DNA from: Thiotrichales bacterium
GTDB taxonomy: Bacteria > Pseudomonadota > Gammaproteobacteria > Beggiatoales > Beggiatoaceae
Direction: 5' to 3'
Length of the DNA: 40,995 bases
NCBI GenBank assembly: GCA_016744475.1
Contig: JADGEH010000038.1
Location: forward strand, 1-40,995
This document shows positions 23,631 through 32,198 of this stretch, in pieces (the first letter of the stretch is position 1; the number at the start of each line of letters is the position of its first letter). Below the pieces are notes generated by a model, which had not been told where the DNA came from, ran no database searches, and worked only from the letters and a program-made list of their open reading frames with translations. Position numbers and translations under genes: made by a program.

Positions 23631-25351
23631 TTACGGCTTTGATGGCGCATGATGCCAAATGCGCACGCTGTCGTCGCCGCTGGCGGTGGCGATGTGCTGT
23701 CCGTCGGGGCTAAAGGCTAAATGATTAATGTAATCATCGTGGGCGCGAACACTGTCTAGCAAAAAGCCGCTTTTAACTTCCCAAAACTTGATGGTGTTAT
23801 CAAAAGAGCAAGAGGCTAACCAAGTGCCGTCGGGGTGAAAAGCCACATCGCGGATGGAATCACGGTGTCCATACAACGTGTGCAGCGCTTCTCCGGTGTC
23901 TAAATCCCAGATTTTGATGCTTTTATCAAATGAGGTGGAGGCTAATTGGCGACCATCGGGGCTGAAACTTACGCCTAATACCCAATCTTTATGGCCTTTT
24001 AAAGTTTGGCGTAATTGAAGTCGTTGGTCTTGCACATCCCAAATATGAATCACTTCATCAAATCCGCCTGATGCCAATAAAGTGCCTTCCGCATTAAAAG
24101 CCACTGAATTCACAGAATTAGTATGTTCATTTAAGGTGTATAACAAAGTGCCTTCAGGCATTTTCCATAGCGTTAAACTGGAATTCCAATGGGCTGCCGC
24201 CAGCCAGGTGCCTTGCGGATGAAAGGCCAAGGATTGCACCTTGTCAGTGTGCCCCGTCAAAGTGTTTAAGCGCTCTCCCCGTTGAGCATCCCACAGCAAA
24301 ACACTTTTATCTTTGCTACCAGAAGCTATCCATTTTCCATTAAGGCTGAAAGTCACAGGTAATACATTGTTGGTATGACCTTCTAAAGTGTGTAACTGAG
24401 TGGTTGGCAATACATATTGCGCTCTCACTTCTGGCGGTGCTTCAATCGCTTTGCCGCCATCAATAGGCATGAGTCGATACAAAGTCACGCCAGCAAAAAC
24501 TATCAGTAAGCCCATGACAGTGAAGATAAATACTCGTTGCAGACTTGAACTCACCAGCAGTTGATCGTCCACTTCAATTTTAAAATTCTGTTGGGCCTGT
24601 AATTTATTGAGTGCAATGTATTTCATCATGGGAGATAAAAAAAACTGACGAGTCACATCTTCTTCTTTAGGAAGTTTAGAAAAAAGACCCCATTTTTTTA
24701 ATTGAGACACCGCAGGCACAGGTTGTTCAGGTCTTTCCCATTGATAAGGAAACAAGATGATTTGCGGCAATGGTGTTTTGCCTTGCTTGCGTGGTTGAAT
24801 AATTAATTGGATAAACTTAGGGCCCGGTTGATAGCGTGCAGCCTCAGCGGGTTTTATTTGTAAACGTTTTACTTGTGACCATTCAATATTAAAATCTTTA
24901 CACAGCAATTGATGATTGGGGATGAAACCTTGAATGAATCGGGGTAAATGTGATTGAAAGGATAGACTGTGTGGAGTGATATGAAGACGACCATATTGGG
25001 TAACACGATACTGATAATATATGAGCAAGGTAGGAATAAGTAGTGCTGACAGACCTAGTATTAAAAGTAATGGCCTTGCAAGCGGATGCTCTTTATTAAA
25101 AATATCTAGTAAGTCAGCCCCCAAGCTTAAATATAAATACACGGCTCCCAATATAGCAAAATTATATCAGTTGTTAAGACTGCCAGTCCTTTAAGGACTG
25201 GCAGTCTTGGGTTTGGCTCTATCGCAAGCCTATAAATGATGTACTTTAGCTATATCAGCATCAATACGGGAAGCCACATTAATCGAGATATATTCTCTAC
25301 TTCTTGTTGAGGGCGTTGTAATACTAAGCTGTTAGCTTCTCTATTTTCCAT
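23631..25351 (-). pseudogene. Membrane-anchored WD40 protein interrupted by an A MITE
   Basis: The natural start is ATG 25351 (GGAAGAGAAG upstream), giving 33 residues ending LPVLMLI. The MITE at 25154-25252 follows and introduces TAG immediately (TA duplication plus TAG). Removing the element and one TA restores the frame into LGAVYLYLSLGADL, for a protein of about 539 residues. Layout: two N-terminal membrane segments, a cytoplasmic region of roughly 160 residues, another membrane segment (VFIFTVMGLLIVFAGVTLY), and six WD40 repeats, each ending in a WD-like pair (LLWD, TLWK, HIWD, KIWD, KFWE, RIWH). WD40 propellers are interaction platforms. The 505 codons after the repeat are still open and could be made from an internal start such as TTG 25151, so partial function cannot be excluded. 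Confidence 0.85.
25154..25252 (+). repeat. Family-A MITE copy 4 (TA duplication)
   Basis: A 99-bp element, ends TAGCAAAATT and TTTAGCTA, TA on each side (25152-25153 and 25253-25254), inserted in codons 33-34 of the WD40 gene. The restored reading frame on excision proves the TA duplication. Confidence 0.95.
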
Positions 25352-25425
25352 GAGGTTCTTCTCTTCCTTGTAATGATGTATGAGTTTTTATTTTAAAGCA
25401 TTATTCGATGACAAACATCAAAAGT

Positions 25426-27186
25426 TTATTCAAAACCTTGTATCGACAGGCCGGGACGCGCTATGCGTAATAATTCACGATGCGCCGGAGCGGGAGGTTT
25501 GAGTTGTTTAAAGGCTTTTTCTAAACCTTTGTTGCGTCCATAAACATCGTGGCGAAATTGCACACCTTGTTCATCATCTATCCACACTGTCCAATACAAA
25601 AGATAAACAGGTAATTTTTTGTCTAAGCGCACTTGCCGTGTATGGCCTTTGTCTAGCGCAATTTTGAGTTTTTTGTGATTCCAGGCCAAGAGACTTTGAG
25701 CCAATTCTGAAGGCTTTTCAACACGCACACAGCCCGAACTAAAAGTACGGAGGGTTTTCTGGAATAAAGAACGCTTTGGCGTATCGTGTAAATAAATATC
25801 AAAATGATTGGGAAATATAAATTTTATTTTTCCCAAAGCATTACCGCTACCTGGCAATTGAGCAATCCGAAATGGAAAATGATTTTTGCCCACGCCGTTC
25901 CAATTGACAAAGCGAGCATCAATCATACTGCCCCCTTGAAACAAGCTCATATTTTTATGCTCTAAATAACCGGGGTCTTTACGCAGCTTAGGTAGAATAT
26001 CTTTGACGGCAATATTGCGTGGTACATTCCAATTGGGGTTGAGCACTAAATAACTCATGTTGGCACTAAAAGAAGGCGTTTGTCGATCAGTGCGCCCTAC
26101 AATCACGCGCATGTCTTGTGTCTTTTTACCGTTTTGTACCAATTCTAATTCAAACCCCGCTGCATTGACTGTGATGTAATTTGAGCCTAAATCCTCCGGC
26201 AACCAACGCCAGCGTTCTAAGTTCCATTTAATTTGTTCAATACGTTGTTCTAAAGTGGTATTAAGTAATTGTCGAGTGAGTGGGCCTATCACACCATCTG
26301 GATTTAAGCCGTGGCGAGTTTGAAAGTTTTTCACGCCTTGCAGCAAATGTTCATCAAAAAACTCTAAGTCCGCTTCAGGACAATAGCTTGTCGTTAAATC
26401 ACCACTCTCCCATAAACGCAAGTATATTAAAGGCAGAGCTGAGTGGCGTTGACCTTGTTTCAACTTTGATGTTTTAGGCAATATAGGCCATAGAGTATGA
26501 GCGCTTAATTGTTTGTATTGCTTAAGCAAGGCTTGTAGTTGAGCGTATTGTGGATATTGTGGAGCAAGATGAGATAAAAAATAGGATAAATGATCGGTGC
26601 TTAATGCTTTTTCTAAACGTTCAATAGGTTTCCAGATTTCAGGTTGAATAATATGCCATTGTTCATCGACTTCGGCAGGAGAAAAGCGCCCGCGATTGAG
26701 GTGCGTGCTATAACGTAAATAGGCATCACTGAGCAACAACTCTAAATCACCCTCTGCACAGGTATGCATTAATGCCGAATTCAAACATAAAGCGATTAAA
26801 GACACATTGTATTCTTCAGGTTCTAAGCCATGTTCATCGGCTTTACGCAGATAATGAAATAACCATAAACCTTGATGATTTAAACCCGTAGGTTGTGTCC
26901 AGATCAATTGATAATCACGGCGTTTATAGAGTTTGCGCAACACGGGTAAGGTGGGTAAGCGCAGTTGTGCAATGCTTAAATGTGGGGCAAAGAGTTTTTC
27001 ACTCAAACGATAGCGTTGCAAAGAAAACAAATCGCTTAAATTTTGAATATGTTGCAAGCTGGCAGGATTGGGTTGTACGCTATGGGCAACAAGGCTTGTT
27101 TGAGTAGTCGCTGCAACAGCGAAACTACTACAAAAAAAGCTTATAATACAAAATTTTAAGCCATATTTTTTAAGTAAAATATGCAT
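25426..27186 (-). CDS. ldtD: L,D-transpeptidase, YcbB/LdtD type
   Basis: An exported 586-residue enzyme. Signal peptide at 1-26 (FCIISFFCSSFAVAA), an N-terminal scaffold domain, a peptidoglycan-binding domain around 285-320 (LLQGVKNFQTRHGLNPDGVI), and a YkuD catalytic domain from about 345 (ITVNAAGFELELV, VGRTDRQTP, LNPNWNVPRNIA). The active site reads LHDTPKR...FSSGCVRVE with Cys486. It makes 3-3 cross-links in peptidoglycan in the periplasm; the domain order and length match E. coli YcbB. No partner gene is adjacent. The Gly-x-x-x-Thr-Pro capping region is normal. The gene is divergent from hemD, with a repeat remnant in the shared promoter region. Confidence 0.92.
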   Translation of the reverse strand: MHILLKKYGLKFCIISFFCSSFAVAATTQTSLVAHSVQPNPASLQHIQNLSDLFSLQRYRLSEKLFAPHLSIAQLRLPTLPVLRKLYKRRDYQLIWTQPTGLNHQGLWLFHYLRKADEHGLEPEEYNVSLIALCLNSALMHTCAEGDLELLLSDAYLRYSTHLNRGRFSPAEVDEQWHIIQPEIWKPIERLEKALSTDHLSYFLSHLAPQYPQYAQLQALLKQYKQLSAHTLWPILPKTSKLKQGQRHSALPLIYLRLWESGDLTTSYCPEADLEFFDEHLLQGVKNFQTRHGLNPDGVIGPLTRQLLNTTLEQRIEQIKWNLERWRWLPEDLGSNYITVNAAGFELELVQNGKKTQDMRVIVGRTDRQTPSFSANMSYLVLNPNWNVPRNIAVKDILPKLRKDPGYLEHKNMSLFQGGSMIDARFVNWNGVGKNHFPFRIAQLPGSGNALGKIKFIFPNHFDIYLHDTPKRSLFQKTLRTFSSGCVRVEKPSELAQSLLAWNHKKLKIALDKGHTRQVRLDKKLPVYLLYWTVWIDDEQGVQFRHDVYGRNKGLEKAFKQLKPPAPAHRELLRIARPGLSIQGFE

Positions 27187-27236
27187 GTTATACGTTACCT
27201 CATTGTTTTAAGAGAATTATTATACCTTAAAGTCTA

Positions 27237-27326
27237 GCCTCTGCTAACATTTGGAGGCAGGCGGCTTTTGCCCCCATTTCCGTGCTGACGGCCTTTACAG
27301 TCGATAAATGCCCCTTGCAACAAGTC
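27237..27326. repeat. Chimeric C/D repeat remnant
   Basis: Left end GCCTCTGCTAACATTTGG resembles the family-C end (GGCTCTGTTGACATTTGG), and the next 35 bases match family-C interior (compare 37650-37695 reversed). The right end CCCCTTGCAACAAGTC is the family-D end. TA flanks both sides (27235-27236, 27327-27328). Confidence 0.7.
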
Positions 27327-27345
27327 TAAATAGAGCCATTTCCTC

Positions 27346-28110
27346 ATGCCTGCTTCTCCATCGCTAGAACAACAACGCATTCTTGTGACCCGCCCCGCAC
27401 ATCAAGCCCAGTCTTTATGTCAGCGCATTCAAGTACTCGGCGGTATCCCGCTCCAATACCCTGCCATCGACATTCAAGCCATTGTTCCTAATGATGATTT
27501 ACAGCGTTGCTTAGACCGCATCAGGCATTATGATCTGGCGATTTTTATCAGCGCTAACGCGGTGCGATATGGCCTGCCTCCGCTCTTAGCATTAGGTGAT
27601 TTAGCCTCGCACCTCAAGCTCGCAGCCGTAGGGCAAAGCACAGCAAAAGCCATGCGCAGCTTGCACAGCGCACCGCATTGGGTGCCTAAACAATCATTTA
27701 ATAGTGAAGGTTTGCTGGCATTGCCGCAGTTACAAAACATGCGGCATCAGCATGTGGTGATTTTTCGTGGCGAAGGGGGAAGAGAATATTTAGCGGAGCA
27801 GTTAAGAGCGCGAGGCGCACAGGTGGATTACGTCAATTTATATCGGCGCTGTTTACCACAGCCCCACCAAGCAGATCATCCTTGGCTGAAAAATGGCGCA
27901 GTCGATAGCATTGTCATGACCAGTGGTGAAGGCTTGCAAAACTTCTTGATATTAACTGGAAACCCCGCGTGGTTGAGAGATAAAAATTGGGTGGTCATTA
28001 GTCCACGTCTGGCTAAAGCGGTCACTCAAGCTCATATGCGCGGGCACATTGCCGTGGCTCCTAGCAGCGATGATGAGGGTTTATTATTAGCCCTATTAAA
28101 TTGGGTTTAG
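27346..28110 (+). CDS. hemD: Uroporphyrinogen-III synthase
   Basis: A 254-residue HemD family protein: RILVTRPAHQAQSLCQRIQ at the N terminus, GGIPLQYPAIDI, a FISANAVRYGL block, AVGQSTAKAMR, VVIFRGEGGREYLAEQLRAR, GAQVDYVNLYRR and TSGEGLQNF. It cyclises hydroxymethylbilane to uroporphyrinogen III with D-ring inversion, in tetrapyrrole synthesis. Usually it sits with hemC and hemX/hemY; here it stands alone, divergent from ldtD. Its product feeds heme, and hence potentially the biliverdin needed by the bilin reductase homologue at 36572. Confidence 0.9.
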   Translation: MPASPSLEQQRILVTRPAHQAQSLCQRIQVLGGIPLQYPAIDIQAIVPNDDLQRCLDRIRHYDLAIFISANAVRYGLPPLLALGDLASHLKLAAVGQSTAKAMRSLHSAPHWVPKQSFNSEGLLALPQLQNMRHQHVVIFRGEGGREYLAEQLRARGAQVDYVNLYRRCLPQPHQADHPWLKNGAVDSIVMTSGEGLQNFLILTGNPAWLRDKNWVVISPRLAKAVTQAHMRGHIAVAPSSDDEGLLLALLNWV

Positions 28111-28305
28111 ATTCGATACGAACTCGTAAGACGGATTAATTTATCAAATTGATAAGTATTCACCGGATAAACAATCTCTAAAAATTTAAACTACATCATC
28201 AAATATTTCAATAAACTTAAAATTTTTCCGCACCTAGTTTTTTGCATGTCACCAAATACTTTCACGACCGATTCAAAGGTTTTGAATATTTAAAGGAATA
28301 TCATA

Positions 28306-28734
28306 ATGTTGCATTCCAAAATTATCTTTAAAAACCTATGTTTTTTATTATTGTTGGGGATAGTATTTTTTATAATTTTAATGTCTGCGGATATTCTTCT
28401 AAATACTACACGTCTTCGCCGTGTGGGGTTTTCTCTTTGGTTTGTGACTCCACCTGTTTTACTAACAGCGATAAATGCGAAAGAAATATTACTTTTAGAC
28501 AAAAAAGTAATACGTTCCATATCTATATTGTATGCCTTGGTGTCTTGTATCATTACATTATGTACTACTTTCTTGTACGTATTGGCATTAATTGCAGACG
28601 ATAATTTAATGATATTTAAGACATTAGAGGTTTTACCTATAACAATAATAGGCACTATTTCCTATTGTAGTGTGGGTAGTGTAATAACATATGTACTCTT
28701 AATGATATATAAGCGTAGTCATACAGCCAGGTAG
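28306..28734 (+). CDS. Small four-helix membrane protein
   Basis: A 142-residue protein with AAAGGA eight bases before the ATG. Hydrophobic segments: about 9-28, 41-56, 73-95 and 108-134. Short basic loops (LLNTTRLRRVG, C-terminal YKRSHTAR) indicate an inner-membrane protein. No family is recognised. It is AT-rich relative to hemD, and is followed by a second, frameshifted membrane gene of similar style, so both may derive from the same acquired segment. Confidence 0.6.
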   Translation: MLHSKIIFKNLCFLLLLGIVFFIILMSADILLNTTRLRRVGFSLWFVTPPVLLTAINAKEILLLDKKVIRSISILYALVSCIITLCTTFLYVLALIADDNLMIFKTLEVLPITIIGTISYCSVGSVITYVLLMIYKRSHTAR

Positions 28735-28795
28735 ATGGAGACTTGGTGTCATTCACCCACCATTCTTGAATCCCAAAATGTCGCATGACACTAAC

Positions 28796-28904
28796 GAGGC
28801 TGTGAAAGTATTCAGTTTTAGTGCTTTTCCGTAACGAAGAATCAATGACTTATGTGCAAAAAATCACTAAAAAATGACTATATTCAGAATACTTTCACAG
28901 TCTC
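28796..28904. repeat. Small inverted-repeat element (GTGAAAGTATTC ends)
   Basis: Ends GAGGCTGTGAAAGTATTC and GAATACTTTCACAGTCTC are complementary at 17 of 18 positions and enclose 73 non-coding bases. Another AATACTTTCAC occurs at about 28255. Probably a MITE of a different family. Confidence 0.65.
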
Positions 28905-29003
28905 CTACCGCTTATGCGATCTGCGTGAACTCATTTAATACAAATGAGTTGTAAATTTAAAAACCCTTCTGATTTCAAATTTCAAAAGAATTATAGGTGC
29001 AGT

Positions 29004-29383
29004 ATGAAAGAACATACCACTCATTCGTTACGGACTATTCTTGTATTAATAGCTACAGACTGCATATTTAAAATAATGGCACTTGTTTTATTTTTTTACC
29101 CAATAAGATGTTATTGTCATTACCCATTATAAAAGATAGCATGAAATGCCCTGAAGTATTGTTAGGAACATTAATTATTGTTTTTCTTTCAGGTGTTTGT
29201 TTAGTGTTACCAATATTAAAGCTAGAACAATGTTTTAAGTTAGTAGGTATCGCTTTTTATTTTTTGAGCTTAGTGTCATTGACTATGATGATTTTAATGT
29301 CTACAACGTTTATGTTCTCAACTTTAGTTTATTCTTTTAGCGGTCAATTTTTCTATTTCACAGGTGTGCGGCAAACCATCTAG
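29004..29383 (+). pseudogene. Small membrane protein broken by a one-base frameshift
   Basis: ATG 29004 opens a frame (MKEHTTHSLRTILVLIATD) that ends at 29132. An overlapping frame continues with MLLSLPIIKDSMKCPEVLLG and three hydrophobic segments to 29383. Adding one T to the T7 run at about 29090-29097 joins them into a single four-helix membrane protein of about 126 residues. It could be a real mutation, a sequencing error in the homopolymer, or a phase-variable run. The style resembles the membrane protein at 28306. Confidence 0.6.
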
Positions 29384-29562
29384 ACAGGTAGGGATATGAT
29401 GGGTTTCGGCGCGGGACAGTATTGTGATTATAGGCGAGCCTCTACCCACCCTACGCGGGCTGCATTCATCGCACATCTTTTGCCTCCTTTTTTTCTTGAC
29501 CTGACTATAGCTTCACACTCTAGGCTATTCATTAGCGACACTCAGTCGTTATTCCCTCATTA

Positions 29563-29721
29563 GACTTGTTGCAAGGGGTGGGCATCGTAGCAAAAAGGTG
29601 TGGTTTTGAGGCTGTTTTTTTGGTTTTTTGAGGCGAATAGCGGGTTATTTGTTGAGAAAAAGCGGAAAAACAGGCCAAAATCCACGCCTTTGTAGTCGAT
29701 GAATACCCCTTGCAACAAGTC
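29563..29721 (+). repeat. Family-D MITE (TA duplication)
   Basis: A 159-bp element, ends GACTTGTTGCAAGGGG and CCCCTTGCAACAAGTC, flanked by TA (29561-29562, 29722-29723). Its interior (GGCGAATAGCGGGTTATTTG, AAAAAGCGGAAAAAC) is shared with family B although the ends differ. D-type right ends also lie near 9645-9658 and 8123-8136. Confidence 0.88.
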
Positions 29722-29744
29722 TATTTATATTAAGGAGCTATACC

Positions 29745-29924
29745 ATGAGTCATGAAGCGATGAATAAAGAGCAATGGATCACTGTATTTCGTGATGCCGG
29801 ATGGGATGATGAAGCGATGGAACAATGGCATCAGGCATTTGAAGCACGCTATCCTGATGGACATCAAGCCTTTCTTGAATGGTTGCAAATACCTGAAGCA
29901 GAGATTCGTGCCATACGCGCTTAA
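29745..29924 (+). CDS. 59-residue stand-alone copy of the MerR C-terminal domain
   Basis: ATG 29745 has AAGGAG seven bases upstream. The protein (KEQWITVFRDAGWDDEAMEQ, then WHQAFEARYPDGHQAFLEWL) aligns along almost its whole length with residues about 117-173 of the MerR regulator encoded 118 bases downstream (KSTWVSLLATAGLDEQGMKQ, then WHEAFEASAPEAHQDFLESI), sharing the order W-x5-AG-D-M-QWH-FE-P-HQ-FL-I-E-I. It has no DNA-binding part. It is probably the free form of the same ligand- or partner-binding helical domain, and could compete for the regulator's ligand or dimerise with it (inference). Confidence 0.82.
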   Translation: MSHEAMNKEQWITVFRDAGWDDEAMEQWHQAFEARYPDGHQAFLEWLQIPEAEIRAIRA

Positions 29925-29936
29925 TAATTGATGTCA

Positions 29937-29982
29937 TGCAGGATGTACTAGACTCTGTTGACAGAGCCTAGTGCATCCTGCA
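29937..29982 (+). terminator. Long hairpin with a collapsed family-C repeat at its tip
   Basis: TGCAGGATGTAC pairs with GTGCATCCTGCA. Inside it, TA-GACTCTGTTGACAGAGCC-TA consists of the two family-C ends joined with the interior lost. It lies 12 bases after the 59-residue gene and may act as terminator or attenuator between it and the MerR gene, although there is no T tract. Confidence 0.6.
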
Positions 29983-30042
29983 TCGCCAAATAACAAGCGA
30001 TAGACTTAAGCTTTTTAACCGACATTATTAAGATGCAAAATC

Positions 30043-30573
30043 ATGTTTACTATCGGGTCATTGGCTAAAAAATATGCCTTATCAAGAAGCACGTTGATTT
30101 ATTACGATCACATCGGTTTATTGCCACCCAGCGGGAGAAGTGCGGCTAATTATCGTTTGTATACTCAGCAAGATATTGAAAAACTTGAACGCATCATGTT
30201 ATTGCGCAGGGCGGGAATGCCGCTTGATAGCATTGCAGAATTAATTGAAAAGGCCGAGCAGAATATACAATCGGCCTTAGAAAAGCGTTTGCTGTCCATT
30301 AACCAGGACATCCAGCAATTAAGAACTCAACAACAAACCATTATTCATATCATTAAAAATGAAGGACTGATTGAGCATAGCCGAATAATGACAAAATCCA
30401 CATGGGTGTCTTTATTAGCTACCGCAGGATTGGATGAGCAGGGTATGAAACAATGGCATGAGGCATTTGAAGCATCGGCTCCAGAAGCGCATCAAGATTT
30501 TTTAGAGTCTATCGGTATAGAGCACGGTGAAATCACGACCATTCGAGCATGGTCGAGAAAGGAGACAGAGTAA
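30043..30573 (+). CDS. MerR-family transcriptional regulator with C-terminal effector domain
   Basis: A 176-residue regulator. N-terminal winged HTH (FTIGSLAKKYALSRSTLIYY, NYRLYTQQDIEKLERI), a dimerising coiled coil (about 70-108), then a C-terminal domain of about 60 residues (QWHEAFEASAPEAHQDFLES). MerR proteins twist promoters with long -35/-10 spacers upon ligand binding. No metal-binding Cys cluster is present, so an organic or protein ligand is more likely. The gene upstream encodes a stand-alone paralogue of the C-terminal domain. I could not identify the operator. Confidence 0.88.
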   Translation: MFTIGSLAKKYALSRSTLIYYDHIGLLPPSGRSAANYRLYTQQDIEKLERIMLLRRAGMPLDSIAELIEKAEQNIQSALEKRLLSINQDIQQLRTQQQTIIHIIKNEGLIEHSRIMTKSTWVSLLATAGLDEQGMKQWHEAFEASAPEAHQDFLESIGIEHGEITTIRAWSRKETE

Positions 30574-30627
30574 AGCGGGGATAGTTGAGAGGATAAGCAA
30601 GCTTAGAATCTTAAAATTCCAGCCGCA

Positions 30628-30828
30628 CTACACAGCACCAAATAATTTATCTATTGCCTGCAAGCCTTGTTCAACCGCCGTATCCACTTGTTCGGGTTTG
30701 CTTTGGGTTGAGCAGGCACAGTTTAAATAGGCGTGAGCCGCTAAACTTTTTAACCCACGGGCAATTTTAGCCACTTCTTCGGGGGCTAATGGCGCATCTG
30801 GTTTTAGGATATAAGGCGTTGCTTCCAT
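30628..30828 (-). CDS. Small hypothetical protein, 66 residues
   Basis: A soluble 66-residue protein starting at ATG 30828, chosen because AGGAG lies about ten bases upstream; the frame extends further but without a site. The sequence has PLAPEEVAKIARGLKSLAAH, then a pair CAC, and a C-terminal amphipathic helix (VDTAVEQGLQAIDKLFG). I do not recognise the family. It is convergent with the MerR gene. Confidence 0.55.
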   Translation of the reverse strand: MEATPYILKPDAPLAPEEVAKIARGLKSLAAHAYLNCACSTQSKPEQVDTAVEQGLQAIDKLFGAV

Positions 30829-30980
30829 GACTATAACACTCCTGTGATAATAGCATTCAAATAGCATAAACCAAGAAAGGGCTTCTTGATGTACGGGAGC
30901 TTCCTGCTCAAAAATCCCTGACGACACGCACACCAAGAAGTTACGCATCAGTATATTGCAAAATACTAATATATCAAGCA

Positions 30981-31018
30981 AAAAATAAAGCGTGGTCTAA
31001 AAAATAGACAACGCTTTA
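30981..31018 (-). terminator. Intrinsic terminator of prs
   Basis: On the minus strand AAAGCGTTGTCTA pairs with TAGACCACGCTTT (one mismatch) and is followed by ATTTTTT. It lies 26 bases after the prs stop. Confidence 0.85.
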
Positions 31019-31043
31019 GTCTGCATATTTATCAAACAGCTTC

Positions 31044-31982
31044 TTAATCCATAAATAAGGAGCTTACCGATTCTTCCTCGCTAATGCGGCGAATGGTTTC
31101 TGCCAGCATTTCTGCAATACTCAATTGGCGAATTTTAGCGCAATTTTGTGCAGCGGCATTCAAGGGAATGGTGTCTGTCACCACTAACTCATCTAGCTGG
31201 GAATGGTTTATATTATCTAACGCCTTGCCAGATAATACCGGGTGTGTGCAGTAAGCCATTACTTTGGCTGCACCATGTTCTTTTAGAGCCGATGCAGCTT
31301 GGCATAAGGTGCCCGCAGTATCGACTAAATCATCAATTAACACGCAAGTACGGTCTCTGACATCACCAATGATATGCATGACTTTGGCTTCATTAGGACG
31401 GGGACGGCGCTTATCAATAATGGCCATTTCAACATCATCAAGTTGCTTGGCTAGGGCACGCGCACGTACCACACCGCCTACATCCGGCGATACCACCATC
31501 AAATTGGGATATTTTTTCTTCCAGATGTCACCCAATAACACGGGCGAAGCATAGATATTATCGACGGGTAAATCAAAAAAGCCTTGAATTTGGTCTGCGT
31601 GCAAGTCCATAGTCAACACACGATCAGTACCCACACTGGTGATCATATTAGCCACCACTTTAGCTGTAATCGGGACTCGGGCAGAACGCGGGCGGCGATC
31701 TTGACGTGAATAACCAAAGTAAGGGATCACGGTGGTTACTCGTGCAGCAGAAGCGCGACGCACAGCATCCACCAACACTAACATTTCCATCAAATGATTA
31801 TTCGTAGGAGCAGAGGTCGGCTGAATAATGAAAACATCTTTGCCGCGCACGTTTTCCATGATTTCTACAAAAATCTCACCATCGCTGAACTCTCCGACGG
31901 TGGCGCGTCCCAAGGGTAAATTCAAATGTGTCGCCACAGATTGTGCGAGCACAGGATTAGCACTCCCTGAAAAGACGATCAT
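31044..31982 (-). CDS. prs: Ribose-phosphate pyrophosphokinase
   Basis: A 312-residue PRPP synthetase: [49 protein letters not shown], the catalytic flexible loop region [20 protein letters not shown], the PRPP-type [16 protein letters not shown] and the ribose-5-phosphate loop [14 protein letters not shown]. It makes PRPP from ribose 5-phosphate and ATP for nucleotide, His, Trp and NAD synthesis. The start is set at ATG 31982 (family length); an in-frame TTG at 32036 would add 18 residues. It lies downstream of tRNA-Gln and ispE on the same strand, the usual gammaproteobacterial order. Confidence 0.97.
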   Translation of the reverse strand: MIVFSGSANPVLAQSVATHLNLPLGRATVGEFSDGEIFVEIMENVRGKDVFIIQPTSAPTNNHLMEMLVLVDAVRRASAARVTTVIPYFGYSRQDRRPRSARVPITAKVVANMITSVGTDRVLTMDLHADQIQGFFDLPVDNIYASPVLLGDIWKKKYPNLMVVSPDVGGVVRARALAKQLDDVEMAIIDKRRPRPNEAKVMHIIGDVRDRTCVLIDDLVDTAGTLCQAASALKEHGAAKVMAYCTHPVLSGKALDNINHSQLDELVVTDTIPLNAAAQNCAKIRQLSIAEMLAETIRRISEEESVSSLFMD

Positions 31983-32085
31983 TTTGTGATTACTGTGTTT
32001 GCCGGAATTTCGGTCAACGCTGATGGGCTTGAGCAAGGTCTATACCTGCCTAATCGGTGGAGGGAGTGAGTGCTAACAAGAGAAA

Positions 32086-32160
32086 TGGCTGGGGTGGTAG
32101 GATTCGAACCTACGGTACACGGGATCAAAACCCGCTGCCTTACCACTTGGCTACACCCCA
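32086..32160 (-). tRNA. tRNA-Gln (UUG)
   Basis: On the minus strand TGGGGTGTAGCCAAGTGGTA starts a 75-nt cloverleaf: acceptor TGGGGTG/CACCCCA, D loop AGCCAAGTGGTAAGGC, anticodon loop TTTTGAT with anticodon TTG, T loop TTCGAAT, encoded CCA. It is located between ispE and prs. Confidence 0.97.
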
Positions 32161-32198
32161 ATAATCTCCTCACTGAGTGAATTCAGCGAGGGGCGCGA

